Positions 17,494 through 26,777 of a stretch of DNA of 64,000 bases are shown in pieces. Source of the stretch: Endozoicomonas euniceicola. Its GTDB lineage: Bacteria; Pseudomonadota; Gammaproteobacteria; Pseudomonadales; Endozoicomonadaceae. The notes under the pieces were generated by a model that searched no databases, was not told the DNA's origin, and worked only from the letters and a program-made list of their open reading frames with translations. The stretch is from NCBI RefSeq assembly GCF_025562755.1, contig NZ_CP103300.1, positions 1,625,501-1,689,500 of the forward strand. Reading direction: 5' to 3'. The stretch's first letter is position 1. The number at the start of each line of letters is the position of its first letter. A program made the position numbers and the translations under genes.

Positions 17494-17847
17494 ATCCGGT
17501 TACCACTGACTTTCCTGCTCTTCTGTTCTGTTTTAGTACTTTCAGGTTGCTCGGAATCCGCCTCTGAGCAACCGGTTACGCTGTCTCCAGAACTGCAGGC
17601 CGCCCGAAACAAAGCGCTGGTACTCTGCGCTGGTTGCCATGGACCGGAGGGTATTGGAACTGCCGACTTTAACCCGAACCTTGCCTGCCAGAAGCAGGTT
17701 TACCTTGCCAAACAACTGCGGGACTATCGGGAAGGTCGACGAAGTAACCATATCCCCATGGTGAACATCGCTAAAATGCTGACGGAAGAAGAGGTGGACA
17801 GTATCAGTCAGTACTATTCGAAGATTAATTGCCCGAAAAAACAATAG
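17494..17847 (+). CDS. c-type cytochrome lipoprotein with non-canonical start
   Basis: The frame immediately after the deacetylase stop encodes a lipoprotein signal (RLPLTFLLFCSVLVLSGC) and a single-haem cytochrome c domain. The CAGCH haem site is near residue 45, and an axial Met is likely in HIPMVNIA. It ends KINCPKKQ. It resembles the small cytochrome c553-type domains of respiratory or cytochrome c4-like proteins. No ATG, GTG or TTG fits. A strong ribosome-binding stretch (AGGGGG, 17481-17486) is correctly spaced from an ATC at 17494, so the start is either a rare ATC or a mutated ATG. Confidence 0.75.
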   Translation: MRLPLTFLLFCSVLVLSGCSESASEQPVTLSPELQAARNKALVLCAGCHGPEGIGTADFNPNLACQKQVYLAKQLRDYREGRRSNHIPMVNIAKMLTEEEVDSISQYYSKINCPKKQ

Positions 17848-17984
17848 GTTAAAGCAAGTTCGCTCAGGCTTTATGGCTTTGTCAGCCATTCTGACATCTC
17901 TGTCAGTGATCGCTTGTCTCCCACCATGCATTATCTTGGCTCAAAGGGCTAAGCGCCAGAGATAAGGAAGCAAGGAGACAAGCT

Positions 17985-18395
17985 ATGAATCAGATGAAGC
18001 CAAACGATGGAATATATAACCCTTTCGCCGATCCATACGAGCTGGAACGCCAGCGCAATGCCTCTGCCAATCCGGACGTTTCAGGAAAAGAGTCTGCCAA
18101 CTCCTCCCCGACATCCTGGTGGCAATCTTTCTCACGATCCGTCAAGTCAATCAAAATGCCCCAACTGCATTTGAAAACATCTGCCAGAAACGCATGGAAG
18201 AGTATTGGCTCGAAGGCTAAATCATTAAAGGATTTTCTGGTCAAACCCTTTAAAAACCTGAATTTACTCCGAACCACCAAAGGAACAAAGATCAAAGTGG
18301 CAGCGATTGCAGGCATGATTATCGGTGCACCCCTGGGGCCTGTAGGGATGGCGGTAGGAGCCGGTATTCTGATGGGATACGCAGCAGGCGTATGA
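17985..18395 (+). CDS. Hypothetical protein with glycine-rich hydrophobic tail
   Basis: The 136-residue protein has a basic, Ser-rich N-terminal region (residues 1-95, many Lys). Its C-terminal ~35 residues form a hydrophobic Gly/Ala-rich segment (VAAIAGMIIGAPLGPVGMAVGAGILMGYAAG) that could insert in a membrane as a glycine-zipper hairpin. The ribosome-binding site AAGGAG lies 11 bp upstream of the ATG. A strong terminator follows. Function is unknown; glycine-zipper tails occur in colicin-like, effector and surface proteins. Confidence 0.65.
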   Translation: MNQMKPNDGIYNPFADPYELERQRNASANPDVSGKESANSSPTSWWQSFSRSVKSIKMPQLHLKTSARNAWKSIGSKAKSLKDFLVKPFKNLNLLRTTKGTKIKVAAIAGMIIGAPLGPVGMAVGAGILMGYAAGV

Positions 18396-18423
18396 CAACT
18401 GTCAGGAGCCTGTCGGACAAGAC

Positions 18424-18455
18424 AAAAGAGGCTGCTCAGCCTCTTTTGCTACTTT
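18424..18455 (+). terminator. Rho-independent terminator
   Basis: A perfect 10-bp stem (AAAAGAGGCT/AGCCTCTTTT) with a 4-base loop is followed by TGCTACTTTTT. It terminates the 136-residue protein gene. Confidence 0.85.
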
Positions 18456-18569
18456 TTAGCCTCTCTCGACACAGCGTATGCCTATCCCGCCGCCTCCACC
18501 ATTTCCCTAAACCATCTCAAAAAAACAGACAGCTTAACTCTCAGATACAAAAAAACTGACCTGATTTCT

Positions 18570-19412
18570 TCAAACCTCACGAATGCGCGCACTTGTCTCT
18601 CTGCGTCTCGTGACCCTCATGACCGGGTCACAGCGTTTACGAAAAATGATGCACAGCACCACAAACAACACAATCCCGGCACCGCCAAAAATCATGCCCA
18701 GCTCCGGTTCCAGACAACTCTTCTTATCAAACCCGCGACACAATGAATAGGCATAGGCACCACCTATCAGCATTGTGACAAAACTAATGGTCAGTGACGC
18801 AAACACTCCGTAAGAGCTCCCCCATAGCGTTAACCTATGCATCTCCTGAAGACTGGAAGCTCCTCTTGAAACTGCCTCCATCTGACCAATCATACCTTCC
18901 AATTGTGTAAGCAAGCCTAAAAGGTCGTTAATTTGTGGCTGAGTAAGATTCTGGACCGCCTCATAGGAAAAGCCATTAAGTAGCTCTATCAAATTCTGGT
19001 TATGCTTCAGTAATAAAGAGCCTCTTAAATATACGCATCGGTACACCTGGCTGATCACATGGTGCGCACGAAAAAAAAACTCGTGAAGATTCGTCTGCGA
19101 TCCTGCCTCCGCAGCTTCTTGACCGCTTCTGATAAGTTCAGTGGACTCGTCACTGAAGACTACATCGTATGATGCACACGACCCGTATGACCTGAATGAT
19201 TCGACCAGCCTGTCTGGTCGTGTCCGCCGCCCACGCTGACCCAATAAAGAGGCCGGCTCACATTTAATACTCATCAATACACGATCCAACTGCTGATCCC
19301 GATTGACAACCAGCGAGTGTCTATCCCAGAAATCAATAATACTCTGCTCTCCATCAGGTCCCAGTCTCAATGAATCCGCGCACTGCTCGCACAAAACTTT
19401 CAGAGGAATCAT
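18570..19412 (-). CDS. Hypothetical membrane protein, C-terminal double TM
   Basis: The 280-residue protein starts at MIPLKVLCEQ, where the ribosome-binding site GGAGG ends six bases before the ATG. It has a soluble N-terminal part with a helical middle (about residues 120-190). Two transmembrane helices follow near residues 203-225 (VFASLTISFVTMLIGGAYAYSL) and 240-262 (LGMIFGGAGIVLFVVLCIIF), then a short basic tail (RVTRRRETSARIREV). No family is recognised. It is monocistronic on the minus strand. Confidence 0.65.
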   Translation of the reverse strand: MIPLKVLCEQCADSLRLGPDGEQSIIDFWDRHSLVVNRDQQLDRVLMSIKCEPASLLGQRGRRTRPDRLVESFRSYGSCASYDVVFSDESTELIRSGQEAAEAGSQTNLHEFFFRAHHVISQVYRCVYLRGSLLLKHNQNLIELLNGFSYEAVQNLTQPQINDLLGLLTQLEGMIGQMEAVSRGASSLQEMHRLTLWGSSYGVFASLTISFVTMLIGGAYAYSLCRGFDKKSCLEPELGMIFGGAGIVLFVVLCIIFRKRCDPVMRVTRRRETSARIREV

Positions 19413-19788
19413 AAACACCTCCATAGTAAATAAGTACCGGTAACCTCCAAAACAAACACTTTAACCACATGTGTAAACTCTCCGTTTTGAAATCAGGTTT
19501 CTTCCACCGGTTTGAATGACACATTTTCACTGTACTTTTTACCTCAGCTCAACGGTTAAGGTATGTCACTACAACTCCTGCATTGATCATACGGTAGTAA
19601 GCATGAGACATATTTAATAACTCTGCCAGCCTTGGAAAACTGCCGCATTTACTGCCTGATCGTCCAGATGTGTATGAGACTTTCTTATCAACTGTCTACT
19701 AACTCTTACGCAAACACCCTCATATCCGATTTCTGTTCGACAATTCACAGCTTTGCTCTACACTGCCTCCGGGCTGTGCAATAGCCTT

Positions 19789-19947
19789 TCATCGCACCAG
19801 AACCAGACAATCAATCGTAAACGGTTGACTACTGTCGGATAACAGATGCAGGCTTTGTACCTGGATGCCATTCACCACAGCCAGTTCAGACAACCACTCT
19901 CCAAGAAAATACTGCCACCAGCTGCTAATTTTAAATATATAAGTCAA
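19789..19947 (-). CDS. Possible 52-aa small protein or gene remnant
   Basis: This minus-strand frame opens with TTG, six bases after GGAAGGA. It encodes MTYIFKISSWWQYFLGEWLS followed by ELAVVNGIQVQSL and a stop. The composition is protein-like, but there is no relative I can name, and it overlaps the upstream region of the 19979 gene. It could also be the tail of a decayed gene. The rest of 19413-19978 appears empty. Confidence 0.3.
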   Translation of the reverse strand: MTYIFKISSWWQYFLGEWLSELAVVNGIQVQSLHLLSDSSQPFTIDCLVLVR

Positions 19948-19978
19948 TACATTCCTTCCAGGAGGCTAAGGAATTGCC

Positions 19979-20290
19979 ATGAATGACCAGACCGTTAAAA
20001 AGCTCGCCCTGATTATTGCCGCCAACTGCACCAGGGAGTCTGAACTCCATGAAAGCCTGAAACAGGGAAAACTCTCGCAAGAACAGCTCAACAGTTTCAA
20101 CCAACAGATGTCTAACAAGCTCTATACCTTCCTGACCTACCTGCTGAACAAGCCCGCTGATGAGTATTCCGTTATGATGGAAGCTCTTGCCAAGCATTTC
20201 CCGGACAACTGGGAAACACCTGAGCTTGACCAGAGTTTTTTGAACCATTCCAGCCAGAATCAGCTGCCCAACCCAGCACGGCCTCACTGA
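19979..20290 (+). CDS. Small hypothetical protein (103 aa)
   Basis: The protein is soluble and mainly helical, with no signal peptide. A strong ribosome-binding site (AGGAGGCTAAGGA) lies upstream of the ATG. It is rich in Gln, Leu and Asn with no recognisable motif. The next gene on the strand starts 78 bp later. The presence of a good ribosome-binding site and normal codon use supports a real gene. Confidence 0.6.
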   Translation: MNDQTVKKLALIIAANCTRESELHESLKQGKLSQEQLNSFNQQMSNKLYTFLTYLLNKPADEYSVMMEALAKHFPDNWETPELDQSFLNHSSQNQLPNPARPH

Positions 20291-20368
20291 ACAACCGGTT
20301 CAGGCCTGCCTGCAGAGCTAAACCGGTCTATGCTACTGCCGAAATAAAAACATCATAAGGCAGCCACT

Positions 20369-21334
20369 ATGACCTCGTCTTATCTCCTCAGGCACCGCCT
20401 GCGACTCACTCGCTTATGTTTTTTTGTACTGTTTTGGATGACGGTAATGAATTCAGAAACAACCTGCTCAGCCCCCCTCCAGCGCCTCTCGCCGATCCAC
20501 AATGATGAACTGATCAACTCATTGTCTTCATTGCTGGATGAGCTGGATGTACCGCACTCTATGGATCTGAACTCCATCATTAATGCTTCCCAGCGCTGGC
20601 GCAGAAAGCCGCACCAGGAACGTTGGGAAATGTCGGATATAAAACTGGATTTCCAGAAGCAACAAAAAGTAATGGCGCATTTGCATAAGATCGGGCTGGT
20701 CGATGAATTAAAACCTGTCAGCCAGCATTTCGAATATGCCCTGCTGCTGGGTGCGACGGTGCCAAGAATGGAGAACCGCCTGAATCAGCTGGTGAAACTA
20801 TGGCATGAAGGCATTCGCTTCAATCAGATCGTGTTCCTGGTAGGACAGCGCCCGTTAACCACAGGGATTGACCAGGTCGACACTCTTATAGACAGGATGA
20901 TTGGCAAAAATGCGCCTGAAAAAGTCCGTAAAAACGCTCGCCCGCAAACGGAAACGGAAGGTGCCCGTCTGGTTTTTGAAGCGACTGCAATGCCAGAAGG
21001 TATGCGCAAGCTGCCAGTTATTTACATAGATACGCCAAGATACTGGCAGGATACCCACTGGCAACGAGCCAACACCCGCGACACTCTGGAAAGGTGGCTT
21101 AAGGAATACAAAGCACCCAACGGTAAACCGGCTGGCGGCAAAACTCTGGTGGTCTCTGATCAGCCCCACGCTCTCTATCAACAGGAAGTGGTCAGGCAGG
21201 CGCTGCCAGAAACCTTTACCACTGAAATCACCGGGAGCGCAGCAGGAGACGAAACCCGAACCGTGATATTTCTTGATGCCCTGGCATTGTGGTTGCACAA
21301 CCTGCAAAAGCGGGTATCTGCTATCAAGAAATAG
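20369..21334 (+). CDS. Exported hypothetical protein, weak DUF218-like pattern
   Basis: The 321-residue protein has an N-terminal hydrophobic segment (about residues 14-30, LCFFVLFWMTVMNS) that is a signal peptide or anchor. The middle pattern ALLLGATVPRMENRLNQL..IVFLVGQRPL and the later LVVSDQPHALYQQEVVRQAL resemble the order of DUF218/YdcF-type proteins (a nucleotide-like fold with a conserved Arg, then an S-x-x-x-H loop). The match is weak. It converges with ubiX, with 3 bp between stops. Confidence 0.6.
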   Translation: MTSSYLLRHRLRLTRLCFFVLFWMTVMNSETTCSAPLQRLSPIHNDELINSLSSLLDELDVPHSMDLNSIINASQRWRRKPHQERWEMSDIKLDFQKQQKVMAHLHKIGLVDELKPVSQHFEYALLLGATVPRMENRLNQLVKLWHEGIRFNQIVFLVGQRPLTTGIDQVDTLIDRMIGKNAPEKVRKNARPQTETEGARLVFEATAMPEGMRKLPVIYIDTPRYWQDTHWQRANTRDTLERWLKEYKAPNGKPAGGKTLVVSDQPHALYQQEVVRQALPETFTTEITGSAAGDETRTVIFLDALALWLHNLQKRVSAIKK

Positions 21335-21337
21335 TGG

Positions 21338-21991
21338 TTATAAATAGTCACACCCCCAGCCGGGCATCAACCTCTGCTCGCAACCCAACTGGTCTAAAAT
21401 TCTGGCAACAACGAAATCCACCATATCCTCAACCGACTCAGGTTTATTGTAAAAACCGGGGGAAGCCGGAATCACAACAGCTCCCATCCGGGTCAGTTTT
21501 AACATGTGTTCCAGATGAATTTCAGAGTATGGCGCTTCCCTGGGCACCAGAATAAGCTTCCGGCGCTCTTTCAGGGCCACGTCTGCGGCGCGTTCAATCA
21601 GGTTATTACTGGCCCCCGTGGCAATGGCCGATAAAGACCCGGCACTGCACGGGCATACCACCATTTGGCTGGGTGCGCCACTGCCTGAGGCCACCGGAGA
21701 CATCCACTGTTCATCACCGAAGACCTTAACCTGGCCTGCCTTAGCACGGGCATAGTCGGTTAGAAACGCTTCCAGCTTAGAGTTATCTTCTGGCAACGTC
21801 ATGTCAGCTTCAACCGCTGATACGACCCTTGCCGCCCTGGAGACCAGGCAGAACAACTGTACCCCGGATGCAACAAGGCATTGCAACAATCGAAAACCAT
21901 ACTGAACACCGGATGCTCCGGTAATTGCCAGCGTTATTCGTTGTGCACTCTTTTGCACGTCAGTTTGCTGGTCAGCCTTCCATTCAGACAC
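21338..21991 (-). CDS. ubiX: Flavin prenyltransferase UbiX
   Basis: UbiX prenylates reduced FMN with dimethylallyl phosphate to make the cofactor of UbiD decarboxylases, used in ubiquinone synthesis. Family landmarks are AITGASGVQYGFRLL at the N-terminus, the CPCSAGSLSAIATGASNNLIERAADVALKERRKL core and the PREAPYSEIHLEHML motif with PASPGFYNKP. The start is GTG; the nearby ATGs are out of frame. It lies 24 bp downstream of mpl on the same strand, an arrangement also common in Pseudomonas, so they are probably one operon. The N-terminal ~17 residues are variable. Confidence 0.95.
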   Translation of the reverse strand: MSEWKADQQTDVQKSAQRITLAITGASGVQYGFRLLQCLVASGVQLFCLVSRAARVVSAVEADMTLPEDNSKLEAFLTDYARAKAGQVKVFGDEQWMSPVASGSGAPSQMVVCPCSAGSLSAIATGASNNLIERAADVALKERRKLILVPREAPYSEIHLEHMLKLTRMGAVVIPASPGFYNKPESVEDMVDFVVARILDQLGCEQRLMPGWGCDYL

Positions 21992-22015
21992 ATTGATATC
22001 CTGATAGTGAGTTTT

Positions 22016-23386
22016 TTATCTACGTTTTTTTAACGCTTCAAGCAAACGGCTATGAATTTTTTCAAAGCCACCATTGCTCATAACGATCCAGTGTTCATCG
22101 GGCTGTGCCGATGCCAGCAGATAATCAATAATTTCAGTGGTTGATTTCATCACCTTTGCGCTGACGGGGCTGTTTTGTGTAATGGCATCTTCCAGCCAGT
22201 CAATCCCTTCAGGCGCAAACCATAGCACTTCCGAAGCTGCGGCGGTTGACTGAGCCAGTACATCTTTATGATGCCCCATTTTCATGGTGTTAGAGCGAGG
22301 CTCAATAATCGCCTTGATGGTTTGCGGCCCAACCTTTGCCCGCAGACCTTCAAGGGTGCTGGCTATGGCGGTTGGGTGGTGAGCAAAATCGTCGTATATA
22401 TACACGCCATCCGCTTCTCCCACCAGTTCCATACGACGCTTAACGCCACAGAAAAGCGACAGCGCCTCACAACACTGGGCAGGTAAAACACCAACATGCC
22501 GGGCTGCGGCAATCGTTGCCAGGGCATTGCTGACATTATGTCGCCCCTGATGTTCCCAGCGAACCTGACCAACAATCAGGCCATTTCTGAGCACTTCAAA
22601 ATGACTGCCGTCCTCTTCCAGAATATTGGCAGACCACTCACAACTATTGTCGCTTAAACTGACCTTCTCCATTTCCGACCAGCAACCCATGCCAATGACA
22701 TCCTCAAGGGCAGTATCCCCACCCGGCATAATTATCCGGCCCGAAGCGGGAACTGTTCGAACCAGGTGATGAAACTGTTTCTGAATAGACGACAAATCCG
22801 GAAAGATATCCGCGTGGTCGTATTCCAGATTGTTCATGATCAACGTTCGGGGATGGTAGTGAACAAACTTGGAGCGTTTATCAAAAAACGCCGTATCGTA
22901 TTCATCAGCCTCAACCACAAAAAACGGTGTATCACCTGACCGGGCAGAAATACCAAAATTTTCCGGAACACCGCCTATCAGAAACCCCGGAGACATCCCC
23001 GCGTATTCAAGCACCCAGGCCAGCATACTGCTGGTTGTCGTTTTTCCGTGGGTACCAGCCACCGCCATAACCCATTTATCACGCAATACCTGCTCAGCAA
23101 AAAACTGAGGGCCAGAGGTATAGGGAATACCTTTGTCCAGAACCTGTTCAACAACAGGGTTGCCCCTGGTCATGGCATTACCGATGACGACCAGATCAGG
23201 GCTGAGTTGATCAAGAACCTCCGGGTCATAACCCTGAATAAGGTCAATGCCCCTGGCTTCCAGCTGTGTACTCATGGGGGGATAGACATTCTGGTCTGCA
23301 CCACTGACGGTTAGCCCCATCTCCTTTGCCAGCAGAGCCAGACTGCCCATAAAAGTGCCGCAGATTCCAAGAATATGTATGTGCAT
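22016..23386 (-). CDS. mpl: UDP-N-acetylmuramate:L-Ala-gamma-D-Glu-meso-DAP ligase (Mpl)
   Basis: Mpl is a cytoplasmic Mur-ligase-family enzyme that recycles the cell-wall tripeptide onto UDP-MurNAc using ATP. The sequence shows GICGTFMGSLA at the N-terminal Rossmann fold, the ATP loop AGTHGKTTTSSMLAW, EADEYDTAFFDKRSKF, NNLEYDHADIFPD and the C-terminal DDFAHHPTAIASTLEGLR. The length (456) is normal. It indicates meso-diaminopimelate peptidoglycan, as expected for a Gram-negative. It is followed closely by ubiX. Confidence 0.96.
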   Translation of the reverse strand: MHIHILGICGTFMGSLALLAKEMGLTVSGADQNVYPPMSTQLEARGIDLIQGYDPEVLDQLSPDLVVIGNAMTRGNPVVEQVLDKGIPYTSGPQFFAEQVLRDKWVMAVAGTHGKTTTSSMLAWVLEYAGMSPGFLIGGVPENFGISARSGDTPFFVVEADEYDTAFFDKRSKFVHYHPRTLIMNNLEYDHADIFPDLSSIQKQFHHLVRTVPASGRIIMPGGDTALEDVIGMGCWSEMEKVSLSDNSCEWSANILEEDGSHFEVLRNGLIVGQVRWEHQGRHNVSNALATIAAARHVGVLPAQCCEALSLFCGVKRRMELVGEADGVYIYDDFAHHPTAIASTLEGLRAKVGPQTIKAIIEPRSNTMKMGHHKDVLAQSTAAASEVLWFAPEGIDWLEDAITQNSPVSAKVMKSTTEIIDYLLASAQPDEHWIVMSNGGFEKIHSRLLEALKKRR

Positions 23387-23582
23387 CCAGCAACTCCAGG
23401 CAATGATGAAAGTGGAAAATAGAAAATCAAAAACCTGACTAGTTTACTATGAAATTACTGAAAAATTCATAACACCTAAATCAGGGGGATACCGTATTCC
23501 CTCAACTTTCAGTATGATTTTCCAGAACAAAAAGAACCATATTCGCTCAAAGATACAACACTCGCTACGAGAACTTTTAAGT

Positions 23583-24848
23583 ATGTCAGCCAAACACGCA
23601 TTCTATGCCCAGTCAGGTGGTGTAACCGCCGTTATTAATGCCAGCGCCTGCGCCGTTATCGAAACGGCTCGTCGCTATAAAGACAAAATCGGAAAAGTCT
23701 ATGCCGGACATAACGGCATTCTTGGCGCACTTCGGGAAGAGTTGATCGATACCAGCCTTGAGTCCGAAGAAACCATTGCCGCACTGCTGCGAACGCCGGG
23801 CGGAGCTTTTGGCTCCTGTCGCTACAAGCTGAAACCCATTGAAGAGAGTGAAGAAGAATACCGTCGCCTGATCGAAGTGTTCAAAGCCCATGATATCGGT
23901 TATTTTTTCTACAATGGCGGCAACGACTCCATGGATACGGCTCTGAAGGTTTCCCGCCTGAGTGAGAAGATGGGTTATCCACTGACGTGTATTGGCGTCC
24001 CCAAAACCATCGACAATGACCTGACAGTCACGGACAACTGTCCGGGCTTTGGCTCTGCCGCAAAGTACCTTGCCGTCTCCACCAAAGAGGCCAGCCACGA
24101 CATTGCCTCCATGTGCGATACATCCACCAAGGTATTTATCATGGAAGTCATGGGGCGGCATGCAGGCTGGCTGGCAGCCGCCGCCGGACTGGCTGCCCAG
24201 GAGGAAAACGACCCTCCGCATATCATTGTCTTTCCGGAAATCCCCCTGAATAAAGAGCGTTTTCTGCGCAAGGTGAAGGAAACCACAGAAAAAGAAGGCT
24301 ACTGCGTTATTGTTGCTTCGGAAGGTGCCAGATACGAAGATGGCAGCTTTGTGTCCGCATCAACCACCGTCGTTGACTCATTTGGTCACCATCAGCTCGG
24401 CGGTGTGGCTCCGGCGTTATGTACCACCATCAAGCAGGCGCTGGGTTACAAATACCATTACGCCGTAGCGGATTACCTGCAACGCTCTGCCAGGCATATT
24501 GCCTCTCGGGTTGACGTTGAACAGGCTTACGCCGTTGGTAAAGCAGCCGTTGAGCTGGCAGTGACAGGAAGAAACGCCGTAATGTCTGCCATCATTCGCG
24601 AATCCAATGCCCCCTATCGCTGGTCCGTGGGAGAAGCAGCGCTGGAAAAGGTTGCCAATTTCGAACGCAAAATGCCCACTGACTTTATTGCTGAAGACGG
24701 TTTTGGAATAACCAAAAGTTGTCGTGAATATCTTGAACCCCTGATCGAAGGGGAAGAATATCCCACTTATCTCAATGGCCTGCCACGCTTTGCCCGATTA
24801 GAGAAAGTCATGGCGAGGAAAAAGCTCAACACACCATTCAACACTTAG
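23583..24848 (+). CDS. pfp: Pyrophosphate-dependent 6-phosphofructokinase
   Basis: This glycolytic enzyme phosphorylates fructose 6-phosphate. Two residues that set the phosphate donor favour pyrophosphate: an Asp in the GGNDS loop where ATP enzymes have Gly, and a Lys in PKTIDND where ATP enzymes have PGTIDND. MGRHAGWLA is the substrate-binding motif. The start at 23583 (MSAKHAFYAQSGG) matches the family; the 23 codons upstream do not. The gene is monocistronic with a terminator after it. A reversible PPi enzyme lets the cell run this step in both directions. Confidence 0.92.
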   Translation: MSAKHAFYAQSGGVTAVINASACAVIETARRYKDKIGKVYAGHNGILGALREELIDTSLESEETIAALLRTPGGAFGSCRYKLKPIEESEEEYRRLIEVFKAHDIGYFFYNGGNDSMDTALKVSRLSEKMGYPLTCIGVPKTIDNDLTVTDNCPGFGSAAKYLAVSTKEASHDIASMCDTSTKVFIMEVMGRHAGWLAAAAGLAAQEENDPPHIIVFPEIPLNKERFLRKVKETTEKEGYCVIVASEGARYEDGSFVSASTTVVDSFGHHQLGGVAPALCTTIKQALGYKYHYAVADYLQRSARHIASRVDVEQAYAVGKAAVELAVTGRNAVMSAIIRESNAPYRWSVGEAALEKVANFERKMPTDFIAEDGFGITKSCREYLEPLIEGEEYPTYLNGLPRFARLEKVMARKKLNTPFNT

Positions 24849-24860
24849 AATTCTGATAAC

Positions 24861-24897
24861 TATTCGCCCGATCAAACTGGGCGAATAACTTTTATTT
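24861..24897 (+). terminator. Rho-independent terminator after pfp
   Basis: A 9-bp perfect stem (TATTCGCCC/GGGCGAATA) with a 9-base loop is followed by ACTTTTATTTT. Confidence 0.85.
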
Positions 24898-25125
24898 TAA
24901 ACGACCACTGACAAATAGTTATTCATACCTACACAAAAAAAGGCAAAAGAACCAAAAAAATCCTTTTATCTAGAAACATCAACCGCACCCCCATAGGCAA
25001 CAGAAAGATTAACAAAAAATTGATTTATATCAATAACTTATAATGCAAAGTATTTGTTAAGGTTTTACAAAATAAAAATAAAAGGGGACTGACGATTAAA
25101 TAGATAACACTCAAGGTAATTATAA

Positions 25126-26700
25126 ATGCATAATACGAGTAGCGCGGCGAGCGACTCAGATAATATAAGCGCTAGCCCGACATTGATGGATCGCTTTCTT
25201 AACGGTATAGAGCGTACAGGTAACCGCCTTCCTGATCCGGGTATGCTGTTCGTTTACTGCCTGGGCCTGGTTCTGGTGCTGTCTGCACTGTTTTCCATGG
25301 TCAGCTTCAGTTACATCAACCCGCGTACCGGCGAAGCTCTGCAGATTGCCAACCTGATGGATGCGGAATATCTTACCGGGCTATTTGCTTCCATGGTAAA
25401 GACCTTCACCGGTTTTGCTCCTCTGGGTATGGTTCTGGCCTCCGTAATGGGTGTGGGTATTGCGGAGTCTTCCGGCTATATCAACATTGCCCTGAAAAAA
25501 ATGATTCGTATCACCCCGGACAAACTGCTGGCTCCTGCCGTTGTTTTCATTGGTGCGGTTAGCTCCATCGCTACGGATGCCGGTTATGTACTGGTGATTC
25601 CAATTGGTGCGATCATCTTTAAGGCGGCTGGCCGCCACCCGCTGGCTGGTCTGGCTGCGGCATTTGCCGGTGTATCCGGTGGTTTCTCTGCGGGTCTGCT
25701 GCCCTCTGCGCTGGACCCGTTGCTGCAGAGTTTCACCCAGTCTTCAGCACAGCTGCTTGACCCGGATTACCAGATGAACCCTCTGGCAAACTTCTACTTC
25801 ACCTTCTGCTCTACCTTCGTGGTAACACTGATGGGCTGGTTCGTCACTGAACGTATTGTTGAGCCTCACCTGCAGTCTGTTGAAGTCAGCGAAACCGAAG
25901 CTGAAACCACCAGCATGGGCAGCTACAACGCTCAGGAAAACCGGGCGTTCAACATCAGCTCCCTGGTTCTGCTGGGCATGGGTGCTGCCCTGTTCGCCCT
26001 GTGTTTACCGGAAGCGTCTCCAATGCGTACCGCAGATGGCAGCCTGACTGCGTTCACATCGCCACTGATGCGCTCTATCGTGCCATTGATTTTCCTCTTC
26101 TTCCTGGTTCCGGGTGTCATTTACGGTCGCATGACGGGCACCTTCAAGAATCACCGTGACATTATGAACGGCATGAGTGATTCCATGAAGACCATGAGCA
26201 GCTACATCGTTCTCGCGTTCTTCTGCGCCCAGTTCCTGAAGGCATTCGGTGACTCAAACCTGGGTACCCTGCTGGCGCTGTCTGGTGCAGACCTGCTGCA
26301 GGCAATGAACCTGCCAGGCCAGATAACCATTATCGGTATTATTCTTTTGACGGCTGTCGTTAACCTGTTTGTGGGTTCGGCGTCTGCAAAGTGGGCGATC
26401 ATTGGTCCAATCTTTGTACCTATGCTGATGGCTGTAGGCATCTCTCCGGAACTGGCACAGGCGGCTTACCGTATCGGTGATTCCTCCTCCAACATCATTA
26501 CCCCGATGATGGCCTACTATCCGGTCATCATTGTATTCGCCCAACGCTATGTTAAGAATGCGGGTATCGGAACCATCGCCTCCATGATGATGCCTTACTC
26601 CATCTTGTTCATGGTTGGCTGGACCGCCTTCCTGCTCCTGTTCTGGGCTCTGGGTCTGCCTCTGGGTATTGGTGCCACTTACGCTTACCCGGTGATGTAA
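25126..26700 (+). CDS. AbgT-family transporter
   Basis: The 524-residue inner-membrane transporter has about 11 hydrophobic segments. It fits the AbgT family (p-aminobenzoyl-glutamate uptake in E. coli, drug efflux in MtrF). Family landmarks include the N-terminal D-R-F-L-N-x-I-E-R-x-G-N-x-L-P-D-P segment, GIAESSGYINIALKKMI, ATDAGYVLVIPIGA, and GSASAKWAIIGPIFVPMLM followed by YRIGDSSSNIITPMM. Substrate cannot be told from sequence. The upstream 277 bp are AT-rich and hold the probable promoter. A terminator follows. Confidence 0.93.
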   Translation: MHNTSSAASDSDNISASPTLMDRFLNGIERTGNRLPDPGMLFVYCLGLVLVLSALFSMVSFSYINPRTGEALQIANLMDAEYLTGLFASMVKTFTGFAPLGMVLASVMGVGIAESSGYINIALKKMIRITPDKLLAPAVVFIGAVSSIATDAGYVLVIPIGAIIFKAAGRHPLAGLAAAFAGVSGGFSAGLLPSALDPLLQSFTQSSAQLLDPDYQMNPLANFYFTFCSTFVVTLMGWFVTERIVEPHLQSVEVSETEAETTSMGSYNAQENRAFNISSLVLLGMGAALFALCLPEASPMRTADGSLTAFTSPLMRSIVPLIFLFFLVPGVIYGRMTGTFKNHRDIMNGMSDSMKTMSSYIVLAFFCAQFLKAFGDSNLGTLLALSGADLLQAMNLPGQITIIGIILLTAVVNLFVGSASAKWAIIGPIFVPMLMAVGISPELAQAAYRIGDSSSNIITPMMAYYPVIIVFAQRYVKNAGIGTIASMMMPYSILFMVGWTAFLLLFWALGLPLGIGATYAYPVM

Positions 26701-26739
26701 TGCGCATCGACTGACAGAAACATCACTCCCACACATGAT

Positions 26740-26768
26740 AAAAAAGCCCGCAGTTGCGGGCTTTTTTA
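26740..26768 (+). terminator. Rho-independent terminator (bidirectional)
   Basis: The stem AAAAAGCCCGC/GCGGGCTTTTT with loop AGTT lies between the abgT-type gene and the end of the convergent yjjB gene. It can serve both. Confidence 0.9.
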
Positions 26769-26777
26769 TACACGGCT

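Noticed and set aside
18401..18415. TGTCAGGAGCCTGTC near 18401 matching the start of the 47-bp repeat near 49116
   Set aside because: Only about 15 bases match and no other part of the repeat follows. I could not tell it from chance or a terminator-leader feature.
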